Source of the DNA: Brevundimonas sp. MF30-B | GTDB taxonomy: Bacteria; Pseudomonadota; Alphaproteobacteria; Caulobacterales; Caulobacteraceae | DNA: 64,000 nucleotides | NCBI RefSeq assembly: GCF_004683885.1 | Contig: NZ_CP038440.1 | Coordinates: forward strand, 1-64,000 | Direction of reading: 5' to 3' | Notes under the pieces: model-generated | Told to the model about the DNA's origin: nothing | The model's input: only the letters and a program-made list of their open reading frames with translations | Databases searched by the model: none | Made by a program: the position numbers and the translations under genes | Shown here: piece by piece, positions 9,160 to 16,588 of the stretch | Position numbering within the stretch: position 1 is the first letter of the stretch | How the letters are laid out: the number at the start of each line of letters is the position of its first letter

Positions 9160-10965
9160 TCAAGGCTCTCGTCGGGCTGGCAGCCTTTCGGCCGACCGCG
9201 CCATCTGCACGAAGGCGGCGCGCTCGCCATAGGGATCGTCGCCCCGCGCGCCCTGCGCCTGGTCGATGATGCGGTCCCAACTATAGTCGGCCGACATCCA
9301 GGGATCGCCCCTCAGCTTCTGGCCGAAGGCGGCGACGGCCAGGGCCCAGCGGGTCGATTCCGGCGGTTGGGCGCTGACGCGGCCGGTCGCGCGGTTGGCG
9401 ATCACCTGCTGGATCAGCTCAGAGCGGGCCTGCCCCGGCTGTTTATAGCGGACCTGAACGAAGCCGATCTCGCCCGACGGGTCGCCCCCGCCCCTGCCGA
9501 TCCGGTTTTCCGGGTAGCGGCGCTCGCCCATCTGGGTCGGACCGCCGACGGGCGTGATTTCGTACAGGGCCGTAATGCTGGCGCCCGAGCCGACCTCACC
9601 CGCGTCCACCGCGTCATTGGCGAAGTCCTCTTCGTTCAGCAGACGCGTCTCGTAGCCGATCAACCGCCACTCCGCGACGCGGGCCGGATTGAATTCGACC
9701 TGGATCTTCACGTCGTCGGCGATGGGGAAGGCGCCCTTGTCGAACTGCGGCCCAAACAGGCGGCGTGCGTCGTTCAGGTCCCCGACATAGCCCGCCACGC
9801 CATTGCCAGCCTGGCTGATCGCCTGCATCCGCGCGTCCTGATAGTTTCCGCGCCCGAAGCCGTAGACCGACAGATAGATGCCGGTCCCGCGCTTGTCGGC
9901 GACGTAGTCCTCCAGCCGCTTGTCATCGGTGACCCCGACGTTGAAGTCGCCGTCGGTGAACATCAGGATGCGGTTGACCCGGTTGCGGGCCAGATTGGCC
10001 TCGGCCTGGTCATAGGCGTTGGTCATGCCGCGCGCGCCGGCCGTGCCGCCCCGCGCGACCAGGCTCTCGACCGCGCAGCGCATCCTCAGCTTCTGCGAGC
10101 CGGGCGTGGGCGCCAGCGTCGTGCCGGCCCCTTCGGCGTAATAGGTGACCGCCACGGTGTCCTCGGGCCGCAGCCGGTCGATGACCAGGTTCATCGACCG
10201 CTTGGCCAGCTCCAGCTTGTCGGCGCTGGCCATCGAGCCGGAGACGTCGACCAGGAAGGTCAGGTTCAGCGGGCGGCGCTCACTGGCCGGCAACTCATAG
10301 CCCTGCAGGCCGACATGGACGATCTGGCGACCGTCGGACCAGGGCGAGGCGACCACCGCCGTGGTCACGGCGAAGGGCTCACGCGCCGATCGCGGCCGGG
10401 CGTAGCCGTAGTCGAAGTAGTTGATCATCTCCTCGACGCGCACGGCGTCGCGCGGCGGCGTCCGCCCCTCGTCGATGAAGCGCCGGACGTTGGCGTAGCT
10501 GGCGGTGTCCACGTCGGCCGACAGGGTCGACACCGGTTCGTCCGCCGTGCGCTTGACCGGATTGGGCGTGGCGGAGGGATAGCGCTCGGTGTCGAGGCGC
10601 GGCTCGACAAGGGCCCCAGGCGGACCAGGGCGACTGCGCGAGCCGGTTACGACCATGTCCTGCGATGGCGCTACGCTCAGTGAAGGCGGCGGCGGCGGCG
10701 GCGCAGGCGGAGGCGGAGGCGGCGCGATCGGGGGAGCGGCCTCGGCGGCGCTCCGGAAAGGCGCGGGTTGCGGCGTCGGGGCCGTGCGCGTCAGGCGCGG
10801 AGGCGCGGGGGGCCGCAAATCGAAACCCAAGGGCGCGCACGCGGCAGCGGTTGGGGTTCCGTCTAGCGGCTGCAACGACGTGGCGGGCGCGGGCGCGGCG
10901 CCTGGCAAGGTCAGACCCAGCCCCAGCCCGATCACGACCCCACTCCTTGCCCGACGCGTCAGCAT
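9160..10965 (-). CDS. Secreted VWA-domain protein (YfbK-like)
   Basis: A 601-aa exported protein with a von Willebrand factor A domain. The start ATG at 10965 is preceded by GGGAGG at good spacing; two more in-frame ATGs lie upstream (10971, 10992). The N-terminus (LTRRARSGVVIGLGLGLTL) is a signal peptide, followed by a Pro/Ala-rich linker. A conserved VWA-N type stretch (TADEPVSTLSADVDTASYA) precedes the MIDAS motif DVSGSMASADK. The C-terminal region resembles the DUF3520 found in YfbK-type proteins. VWA domains bind ligands through a metal; the ligand is unknown here. Confidence 0.85.
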   Translation of the reverse strand: MLTRRARSGVVIGLGLGLTLPGAAPAPATSLQPLDGTPTAAACAPLGFDLRPPAPPRLTRTAPTPQPAPFRSAAEAAPPIAPPPPPPAPPPPPPSLSVAPSQDMVVTGSRSRPGPPGALVEPRLDTERYPSATPNPVKRTADEPVSTLSADVDTASYANVRRFIDEGRTPPRDAVRVEEMINYFDYGYARPRSAREPFAVTTAVVASPWSDGRQIVHVGLQGYELPASERRPLNLTFLVDVSGSMASADKLELAKRSMNLVIDRLRPEDTVAVTYYAEGAGTTLAPTPGSQKLRMRCAVESLVARGGTAGARGMTNAYDQAEANLARNRVNRILMFTDGDFNVGVTDDKRLEDYVADKRGTGIYLSVYGFGRGNYQDARMQAISQAGNGVAGYVGDLNDARRLFGPQFDKGAFPIADDVKIQVEFNPARVAEWRLIGYETRLLNEEDFANDAVDAGEVGSGASITALYEITPVGGPTQMGERRYPENRIGRGGGDPSGEIGFVQVRYKQPGQARSELIQQVIANRATGRVSAQPPESTRWALAVAAFGQKLRGDPWMSADYSWDRIIDQAQGARGDDPYGERAAFVQMARSAERLPARREP

Positions 10966-11104
10966 GATCATTCCTCCCGGTAGAGAGGTCATCGGGCGGA
11001 CGCGGTTCGGCGAAACTGTGGCGAAGCGGCGTTTCGTCGCGGTGATCCCTCGCCATCGTGTCCTTTCGGCCCCACTATGCGGTGACGCTTAGTGGGAAGA
11101 CGCC

Positions 11105-12940
11105 ATGGCCGATCCGCACACTGGTTTGAACCTGGGCCACGCAGCCGCCCTGCTGCTGGCCGGCGTCGTGGCGGTGCCGATCTTCCGAAAGCTGGGGCTG
11201 GGGTCGGTGCTGGGCTATCTGGCCGCCGGCCTGGCCATCGGGCCTTTCGGCCTGGGAGTCATCGGCGAGCCACAGACTATTCTGCACGTGGCGGAGTTCG
11301 GCGTGGTCATCTTCCTGTTCATCATCGGGCTGGAGATGCGGCCGCGAAGGCTGTGGAATCTGCGGCGCGAGATCTTCGGTCTGGGGGCGGCCCAGGTCAC
11401 AGTCTGCGGCCTGCTGCTGACCCTGACCGCCATGGCCTTCGGCGTGTCCGCTCCGATCGCCTTCGTGGGCGCCATGGGCTTCGTCCTGTCGTCGACCGCC
11501 GTCATCATGCAGATGGTCGAGGAGCGCGGCGAGCTGAGCTCGCCATCGGGCCAGCGCGCCGTGTCCATCCTGCTGCTCGAGGACCTGGCCATCGTGCCCC
11601 TCCTGGCCATCGTCGCCGTGCTGGCTTCGGTCACCGGCGTCTCGCACGAGACCGCCCCGCCGCTGTGGAGGACCATCGTCCTGGCCCTCGCCGCCGTCGC
11701 CGGCGTGCTGATTGCGGGGCGATGGCTGGTCAATCCGGTGTTCCGCTTCCTGGCGCGCTATGGAGGCCGCGAAGTCATGACGGCCGCCGCCTTGTTGGTG
11801 GTGGCCGGCGCCGCCTGGGCCATGCAGATGGGCGGCTTGTCCATGGCCATGGGCGCCTTCCTGGCCGGGGTGCTGCTGTCGGACTCGACCTTCCGGCATC
11901 AGCTGGAGGCCGACGTCGAGCCGTTCCGCGCCATCCTGCTGGGGCTGTTCTTCCTCAGCGTCGGCATGTCGCTGGACATGGCGGTGGTGATCGCCGACTG
12001 GCGCATCGTCATCGGCGGGGTGATCGCCTTCATGATCGTCAAGGCGATCGGCATCTATGTCATCGCGCGCCTGTTCAAGGCGTCCAACCGGGAGGCGATC
12101 GAGCGTGCGGCCCTGTTTGCGCAAGGCGGGGAGTTTGCCTTCGTCCTGTACGCCGCGGCCCTGACCGCCGGACTGTTCGACGCCCGCACAGGCGCGGCCC
12201 TGACGGCCATCGTCATCCTGTCCATGGCCCTGACGCCCCTGACCACCCTGCTGCTGCGCTTCCTGCCGGAGGAGCGCGGCGTCTCGGCCGAAGACGCCGA
12301 CGGGGTCGACGCCGCCGACGGCCTGAAAGGGCGCGTGCTGATCATCGGCTTTGGCCGCTTCGCCCAGGTGGTGTCCCAGCCCCTGTTGGCGCGCGACGTG
12401 GACGTGTCGATCATCGAGAACGACGTTGAGATGATCCAGGCCGCCAGCCAGTTCGGCTTCAAGGTCTATTACGGCGACGGCACCCGGCTGGACACACTGC
12501 GGGCCTCGGGGGCCGAGCGCGCAGAGGCCGTGCTGGTCTGTGTCGACAAGCCCGAGGCCGCCGACCGCATCGTCGAACTGGTCAAGGAGGACTTCCCCCA
12601 CACCCGCCTGTTCGTGCGCGCCTATGATCGCGGCCACTCGATCCGCCTGATCCAGGCCGGCGTCGACTATCAGGTGCGCGAGACCTTCGAATCCGCCCTG
12701 CGCTTCGGCCAGACGGTGCTGACCGAGCTGGGCCTGGACGAGGAAGAGGCGGCGGAAACCATCGCCGAAGTGCGCCGCCGGGACGAGGCGCGGCTGGATC
12801 TGCAGTTGACGGGCGGCCTTCAGGCCGGCCGCCAGCTCATGCGCGGCAACATGGTCACGCCGCAGCCGGCGCCCTACGTCACCCCGCGCCGCGAGGGCCG
12901 GCTGCTGAACGAAGAAGAGGTCGAGGCGGCCGAGACCTAG
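11105..12940 (+). CDS. CPA2 family cation:proton antiporter (KefB/KefC-like)
   Basis: Inner-membrane K+ or Na+/H+ exchanger of 611 aa. The first 390 residues or so form a Na_H_exchanger domain of about 12-13 membrane segments, including GYLAAGLAIGPFGLG and GLEMRPRRLW near the start. A cytoplasmic TrkA-N Rossmann domain follows (VLIIGFGRFAQVVSQPLL), which in Kef proteins binds NAD(H) and gates transport. No KefF/KefG partner lies beside it, so glutathione gating is uncertain. It is transcribed divergently from the VWA gene. Confidence 0.88.
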   Translation: MADPHTGLNLGHAAALLLAGVVAVPIFRKLGLGSVLGYLAAGLAIGPFGLGVIGEPQTILHVAEFGVVIFLFIIGLEMRPRRLWNLRREIFGLGAAQVTVCGLLLTLTAMAFGVSAPIAFVGAMGFVLSSTAVIMQMVEERGELSSPSGQRAVSILLLEDLAIVPLLAIVAVLASVTGVSHETAPPLWRTIVLALAAVAGVLIAGRWLVNPVFRFLARYGGREVMTAAALLVVAGAAWAMQMGGLSMAMGAFLAGVLLSDSTFRHQLEADVEPFRAILLGLFFLSVGMSLDMAVVIADWRIVIGGVIAFMIVKAIGIYVIARLFKASNREAIERAALFAQGGEFAFVLYAAALTAGLFDARTGAALTAIVILSMALTPLTTLLLRFLPEERGVSAEDADGVDAADGLKGRVLIIGFGRFAQVVSQPLLARDVDVSIIENDVEMIQAASQFGFKVYYGDGTRLDTLRASGAERAEAVLVCVDKPEAADRIVELVKEDFPHTRLFVRAYDRGHSIRLIQAGVDYQVRETFESALRFGQTVLTELGLDEEEAAETIAEVRRRDEARLDLQLTGGLQAGRQLMRGNMVTPQPAPYVTPRREGRLLNEEEVEAAET

Positions 12941-12952
12941 GCGGCCATGCCC

Positions 12953-13786
12953 TTAGGCAGCTTGGGCCAGGCCCTGCTCCGCCTCGGCGATCAGGGCGCG
13001 GTCGTCGGTCTGCCACGGATGGAAGCCCGGCCGGTAGAAGCCGAGGTAGTCGGCTAGCACCAGTCGATACAGCCCCGGCTTCAGCCACAGCCACTGGAAC
13101 AGCTTGAGCCGGGCGCGCACGCCCGTGATCCCGTCCTGGGCCAGCAGCATCAGCGTCGTCCTGCGCACGGTCGAGGTGAACAGCAGCGTGCTCAGCACCA
13201 TGGCCCGGCGCCGCAGGTTCCACCGCTTGAACGGAGACAGATCGGCCAGGGCGTGCATCAGCACGTCGTAGGCCACCGCCTTGTGCTCGATCTCCTCGAT
13301 CGAGTGCCAGCGCCACAGCCGCGCCAGTTCGTCGGGCGCATCCCTCAACAGCTCGGGCCGCGCCAGCAGGGCGTGCGCGAAGGCGGCGGTGAAATGCTCC
13401 AGCGCCACGGTCGCAGCCAGCTGGGCGATCGGCGGGCGCGAGCGGGCCAGCGCCAGGCGCGCCTCGACAAAGGCCTCGGCCGCCTCGGTGTCGTAGCCGG
13501 CCTGGCGGGTGATGGCGTTGAAGGCGATGTGCTCGCGCGTGTGCGCCCCCTCCTGCACCACGAAGGCGCGGACCTGCTCGCGCAGTTCGGGCGGGCAGTC
13601 CTTTTCGAAGCGGCGCACCGACTGGATGAAGAACCGCTCGCCGTCTGGGAAGGTCAGGCTGAGCGCATTCATGACCGCCGTGCCGACCGGATCGCCCATC
13701 CACCACCGCGGCGTGGACGGCTCGCGCTCGATTCTGAGCGGCCGGGGGGTTATCTCCAGATCGGCGGGTGAAACGTGAACCGTCAT
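12953..13786 (-). CDS. Predicted metal-dependent hydrolase (PF10118 family)
   Basis: A 277-aa cytoplasmic protein of the COG3687/PF10118 group of predicted metal-dependent hydrolases. No reaction is assigned with confidence. Helical segments carry conserved acidic and His residues: FPDGERFFIQSVR, FVVQEGAHTREHIAFN, TVALEHFTAAFAH and WHSIEEIEHKAVAYDVL, consistent with a di-metal helical-bundle site. ATG 13786 is chosen because AAAGG precedes it; a TTG further upstream at 13840 lies inside the operator. It is divergent from tetR with a shared palindrome between them, so the TetR protein probably represses it. Confidence 0.8.
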   Translation of the reverse strand: MTVHVSPADLEITPRPLRIEREPSTPRWWMGDPVGTAVMNALSLTFPDGERFFIQSVRRFEKDCPPELREQVRAFVVQEGAHTREHIAFNAITRQAGYDTEAAEAFVEARLALARSRPPIAQLAATVALEHFTAAFAHALLARPELLRDAPDELARLWRWHSIEEIEHKAVAYDVLMHALADLSPFKRWNLRRRAMVLSTLLFTSTVRRTTLMLLAQDGITGVRARLKLFQWLWLKPGLYRLVLADYLGFYRPGFHPWQTDDRALIAEAEQGLAQAA

Positions 13787-13820
13787 GACGGGCCTTTCGC
13801 AGCAGGCCGCCACAATGGGA

Positions 13821-13844
13821 TTAGCTGACATCGATGTCAACTAA
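13821..13844. promoter_or_regulatory. Palindromic TetR-type operator
   Basis: The 14-bp core TGACATCGATGTCA (13826-13839) is a perfect palindrome. It extends to 24 bp, TTAG..CTAA, with one mismatched pair. It lies 35-58 bp before the hydrolase start and contains the ATG of tetR (13834), so a bound repressor would block both genes. Size and symmetry are typical of TetR-family operators. Confidence 0.7.
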
Positions 13845-14433
13845 ACAGAGCCCCGCCCCGCGACGCCGCGGCGCCGTCGCGCGCGAAGAGGCGGTCTCCG
13901 CCGCCCGCGACCTGGTCATCGAGGGCGGCCCCTCGGCCATGACGCTGAAGGCGGTGGGCGAGCGCATGGGCGTGGGCCACGCCAATCTGATCCACCATTT
14001 CGGCTCGGCCGCGGGCCTGCAGGGCGCGGTGATGGACGCGATGATGCGCGACCTTGCCGAGCGGCTGGGGCCCGAACTGGACATGCGCGAACCGGGCGTG
14101 GGCGCCCAGCGCCATATGCTGGACGCGGTGTTCGAGGCCTTCGACGGCGGCGGCGCGGCCCAGGTCGCCGCCTGGCTGGCCCTGGCGCGCGAGACGGAGC
14201 GCTCAGACTCCTTCGCCGCCGTGGTGCGCGACCTGGCCGAACGCCTTGCCCGGCTGGGCGGCGACGACCCCGCCGCCCGCGACAAGGCCCGCCGCCTGGT
14301 CCTGATCGCCGCCTATATGGCCTTCGCCGACGCCCTGATCGGCCCGGCCCTCAAGACCATGCTCGACGCCCCCGCCGACGAACCCCGCGACCTGGCCCTG
14401 GCGGCGGCGAGGGGCGTGATCGAAGGGGCTTGA
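13834..14433 (+). CDS. TetR/AcrR family transcriptional regulator
   Basis: A 199-aa repressor. The N-terminal helix-turn-helix is clear (AREEAVSAARDLVIEGG, then MTLKAVGERMGVGHANLIHHF); the C-terminal ligand-binding helices (KARRLVLIAAYMAFADALIG) are of unknown specificity. The start ATG lies inside the palindromic operator at 13821-13844, and no ribosome-binding site precedes it, so the mRNA may be leaderless. It is divergent from the hydrolase gene, its likely target. The last 140 bp of the gene recur in decayed form at 16015-16154. Confidence 0.88.
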   Translation: MSTKQSPAPRRRGAVAREEAVSAARDLVIEGGPSAMTLKAVGERMGVGHANLIHHFGSAAGLQGAVMDAMMRDLAERLGPELDMREPGVGAQRHMLDAVFEAFDGGGAAQVAAWLALARETERSDSFAAVVRDLAERLARLGGDDPAARDKARRLVLIAAYMAFADALIGPALKTMLDAPADEPRDLALAAARGVIEGA

Positions 14434-14455
14434 GGACTTCAGTCTTCGGCCCGGC

Positions 14456-15631
14456 TTAAAGAACGCCGGGAACGGGGCCGGGACCTTGCAGCAAGGCGCT
14501 GTCCATCCGCGCTTGCGGCCCTGCTGACGCCGACGAGGATCCGCCGGCCGCGGCCGCACCTCGGCTCGACAGGCGCCAGGCCCGCGGAAGGCCGATGGCG
14601 GCGAGCACATAACCGATGATCGCGCTGCCCCCATAGGCGACCAGGGGCGCCGGGTAATCCGCCACGATCGCGGCGATGATGATCACCGCCCACACAGCGC
14701 CAAAAGCAGCGTGCGCCTCTCGATGCTTCGGATCCCTGACGACGCCAAGAATAGCGGGCACGACCAGCAGCAGGGCGCCGATCCAGACCGCAGACCCTGC
14801 CCAAAGGCTGGTCGAAAACGCCGTTTGGAAAACGCGATCCACAAACGGCGTCGGCGGCACGACGTCCGGCCTGACCAGTGCGACCGCAAAGCTCGCCGCC
14901 GCCACGGCGAGACAGACCAGGCTCGTCCTGTCACGGGTCACAATCAGGGTGGCGGCCAGCCCCGCTACCAGCGCTCCGGCCATCGCCCGATCCGGCTGAA
15001 GCGCCAGAGCGACGGCGGCAAGCAAAACCCCTAATCCCGTCAGAACGGTTCGACACCGCGCGAAGCCGACCACCAGAAGAGGAAGCAGGACAAGGCTCGG
15101 CTGGATCGAGAGGCCGCCGATGATGATCCAGCGGCGGGCGCCGGACGCTTCGTCGCCGAAGGCGGCCGTCAGAAGCAGTGACGCGCCGATCAAGACTGCC
15201 AGAATACCAGCCAGGGGGCGGTCGAGAGGGTCGCGACCCTGAAACGGCAGGGTGAGCACCAAGCCGGCGACAAGAGCGGCGAGGTTCATGGTGATCATGG
15301 CGCCGGGCGCGCCCGCAAGCCCGAGGTAAGCCAGGCCAAGGACTGTGGCGGCCACCGCGCATATGAGCGTAACGGCTCGGCCCTGCCCGAAACTCTGAAG
15401 CGACATCGCAGATACCTCCGGTGCTGTTCCGCTGCCTGGCGACAGCGCCTGCTGAAATGAATGTCTCACGCCCGTCTTCGCCGCCCAGGCCGCGCATCCG
15501 ACCGCGAAAAGGAGCGCCGCGCCGGGCTGGTCGATGGCCTCTGCCTCCCGGGCCATGGCCTCGCTCCAGGGCCGCAGATGCGGCGGCGTCCAGGATCGGC
15601 AAGCGCGCATGATCCGGTCGGCCGCCCTCAT
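14456..15631 (-). CDS. SEDS-like (FtsW/RodA-related) membrane protein with PadR-linked N-terminus
   Basis: A 391-aa membrane protein. Residues 1-55 resemble the N-terminal segment often found in proteins encoded next to PadR regulators (PWSEAMAREAEAI then a membrane helix). Residues 85-350 carry diverged landmarks of the SEDS glycosyltransferases FtsW/RodA: GARRWI (164-169), SIQPS (175-179), LQPDRAMA (211-218), PPTPFVDRVF with D265 where SEDS proteins have the catalytic Asp, and YGGSA (333-337). The SEDS part is shorter than usual, about eight membrane helices. Its start overlaps the PadR stop by four bases. Enzymatic activity is not established. Confidence 0.65.
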   Translation of the reverse strand: MRAADRIMRACRSWTPPHLRPWSEAMAREAEAIDQPGAALLFAVGCAAWAAKTGVRHSFQQALSPGSGTAPEVSAMSLQSFGQGRAVTLICAVAATVLGLAYLGLAGAPGAMITMNLAALVAGLVLTLPFQGRDPLDRPLAGILAVLIGASLLLTAAFGDEASGARRWIIIGGLSIQPSLVLLPLLVVGFARCRTVLTGLGVLLAAVALALQPDRAMAGALVAGLAATLIVTRDRTSLVCLAVAAASFAVALVRPDVVPPTPFVDRVFQTAFSTSLWAGSAVWIGALLLVVPAILGVVRDPKHREAHAAFGAVWAVIIIAAIVADYPAPLVAYGGSAIIGYVLAAIGLPRAWRLSSRGAAAAGGSSSASAGPQARMDSALLQGPGPVPGVL

Positions 15632-15930
15632 GCGAAGCGCCCCGCCGGCAGGGCGTCAGGTGCAGTGGCCGGAGGGTTCTCGGCCGCCAGCTTTCGCCCG
15701 GCCGCCGTAAGGCGATACGCATGTCGCGGCGGACGCCCGCCTTCAGCCGGCAGCCATTGCGCCTCCAGATGGCCCTGGCTCTCCAGACGGATGAGCAGCG
15801 GATAAAGCGTTCCCGATTTCAATCCGGTCGCGCGACACAGGTCGTATCCGTGCGACCACCGCGGCCCGGCGTCGGCGAGCATCGCCAGCAGCAGGCGGGC
15901 GGCGGGTGAGGGGGCGCGCGTTCGGGTCAT
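15628..15930 (-). CDS. PadR family transcriptional regulator
   Basis: A 100-aa winged-helix regulator. The motifs GYDLCRATGLKSGTLYPLL and RLESQGHLEAQWLP followed by GRPPRHAYRLTAAGRKLA are characteristic of PadR. It overlaps the downstream SEDS-like membrane protein gene by four bases (ATGA), so the two are coupled. PadR proteins commonly control the membrane protein encoded beside them. Just upstream (15935-15958) lies an AT-rich dyad around CTACATATGTAG, a plausible autoregulatory operator. Confidence 0.88.
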   Translation of the reverse strand: MTRTRAPSPAARLLLAMLADAGPRWSHGYDLCRATGLKSGTLYPLLIRLESQGHLEAQWLPAEGGRPPRHAYRLTAAGRKLAAENPPATAPDALPAGRFA

Positions 15931-15939
15931 GCCAAAAAC

Positions 15940-15955
15940 TCTACATATGTAGAGT
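15940..15955. promoter_or_regulatory. Possible PadR operator
   Basis: CTCTACATATGTAGAG is a perfect 16-bp palindrome in an otherwise GC-rich stretch, 10 bp upstream of the padR start on the minus strand. Position and symmetry suit autorepression by the PadR dimer; PadR operators often contain ATAT-centred dyads. Confidence 0.6.
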
Positions 15956-16014
15956 TAGAGTCAAGCGTGTTTCAGCGCTGCCTCGTCAGGCGATCATTCT
16001 GCCGAATCGCCTTC

Positions 16015-16154
16015 GCCCGCCGCCTGGTGCTGATCGGGGCAAAACCGGGCCTTCGCCGCCCCCTGATCGGCCTGGCCCTCAACACCATGCTCGGCGTCCC
16101 GCGGACGAATGCCGCGATCTGGCCCGGCGGCGGCGAAGGGGGTGATTGAGGGGA
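16015..16154 (+). pseudogene. Decayed duplicate of the tetR 3' end
   Basis: This stretch aligns with 14287-14429 at the end of tetR at roughly 75-80% identity by eye. Shared blocks include GCCCGCCGCCTGGT, CCCTGATCGGCC and the region encoding LIGLALNTMLGVP, against LIGPALKTMLDAP in tetR. Small indels shift the frame near the end. Upstream and downstream flanks do not match, so only the tail is duplicated. It is read on the same strand as tetR, and the PadR/SEDS pair lies between the two copies. Confidence 0.75.
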
Positions 16155-16237
16155 GCGTGACTCTCTCGGAAAACTCCCAGGCAGGCGCGTTCAGCGCTGC
16201 CGCAATCCAGGTAGTGGACGTAACCCGAGAATACTTT

Positions 16238-16513
16238 TCAAGACGTCCAGCGTCGTTCGTCTCGCAACTTCCTGATGGCGAATCGAACTGCCCACACACC
16301 CGAACGAAGCCAAATCACCGCCATCGCCACGGCCATCAAGCCCGGGCCGATCTGCCCCTCAGTCCACGCGACTACGGCAGACCTCCAGGTCACCCAAGCC
16401 GCCAGGGAGCCTATCGCCAAGCCTAAGAGGACGGTCATTCCGACATTGAGCAGACGGGCGGCTCTCTCTTCAATTCCGTCTTGCATGGCGGGCCTGCGCT
16501 TTATTTCGGACAA
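16238..16513 (-). CDS. Small two-helix membrane protein, function unknown
   Basis: A 91-aa protein with two predicted membrane helices (LLNVGMTVLLGLAIGSLAAW and LMAVAMAVIWLRSGVWAVRF), a charged N-terminus and a Lys/Arg-rich tail. An alternative start is ATG 16486 (MQDGIEERA). I do not recognise the family. It lies alone between the tetR remnant and malate synthase, on the same strand as the latter but separated from it by 75 bp. Support is mainly the coherent hydrophobic pattern. Confidence 0.5.
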   Translation of the reverse strand: MSEIKRRPAMQDGIEERAARLLNVGMTVLLGLAIGSLAAWVTWRSAVVAWTEGQIGPGLMAVAMAVIWLRSGVWAVRFAIRKLRDERRWTS

Positions 16514-16588
16514 TGAATTTCAGTTTGGGTTGGAGCCTCACTTCAGACCATAAGACCACACTTTCCGCCACAGCTCGGCGATCAACGT

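Noticed and set aside
11075..12637. A 520-codon minus-strand open frame
   Set aside because: Antisense shadow of the cation antiporter; composition His/Gln/Gly-rich as expected for reversed high-GC coding sequence.
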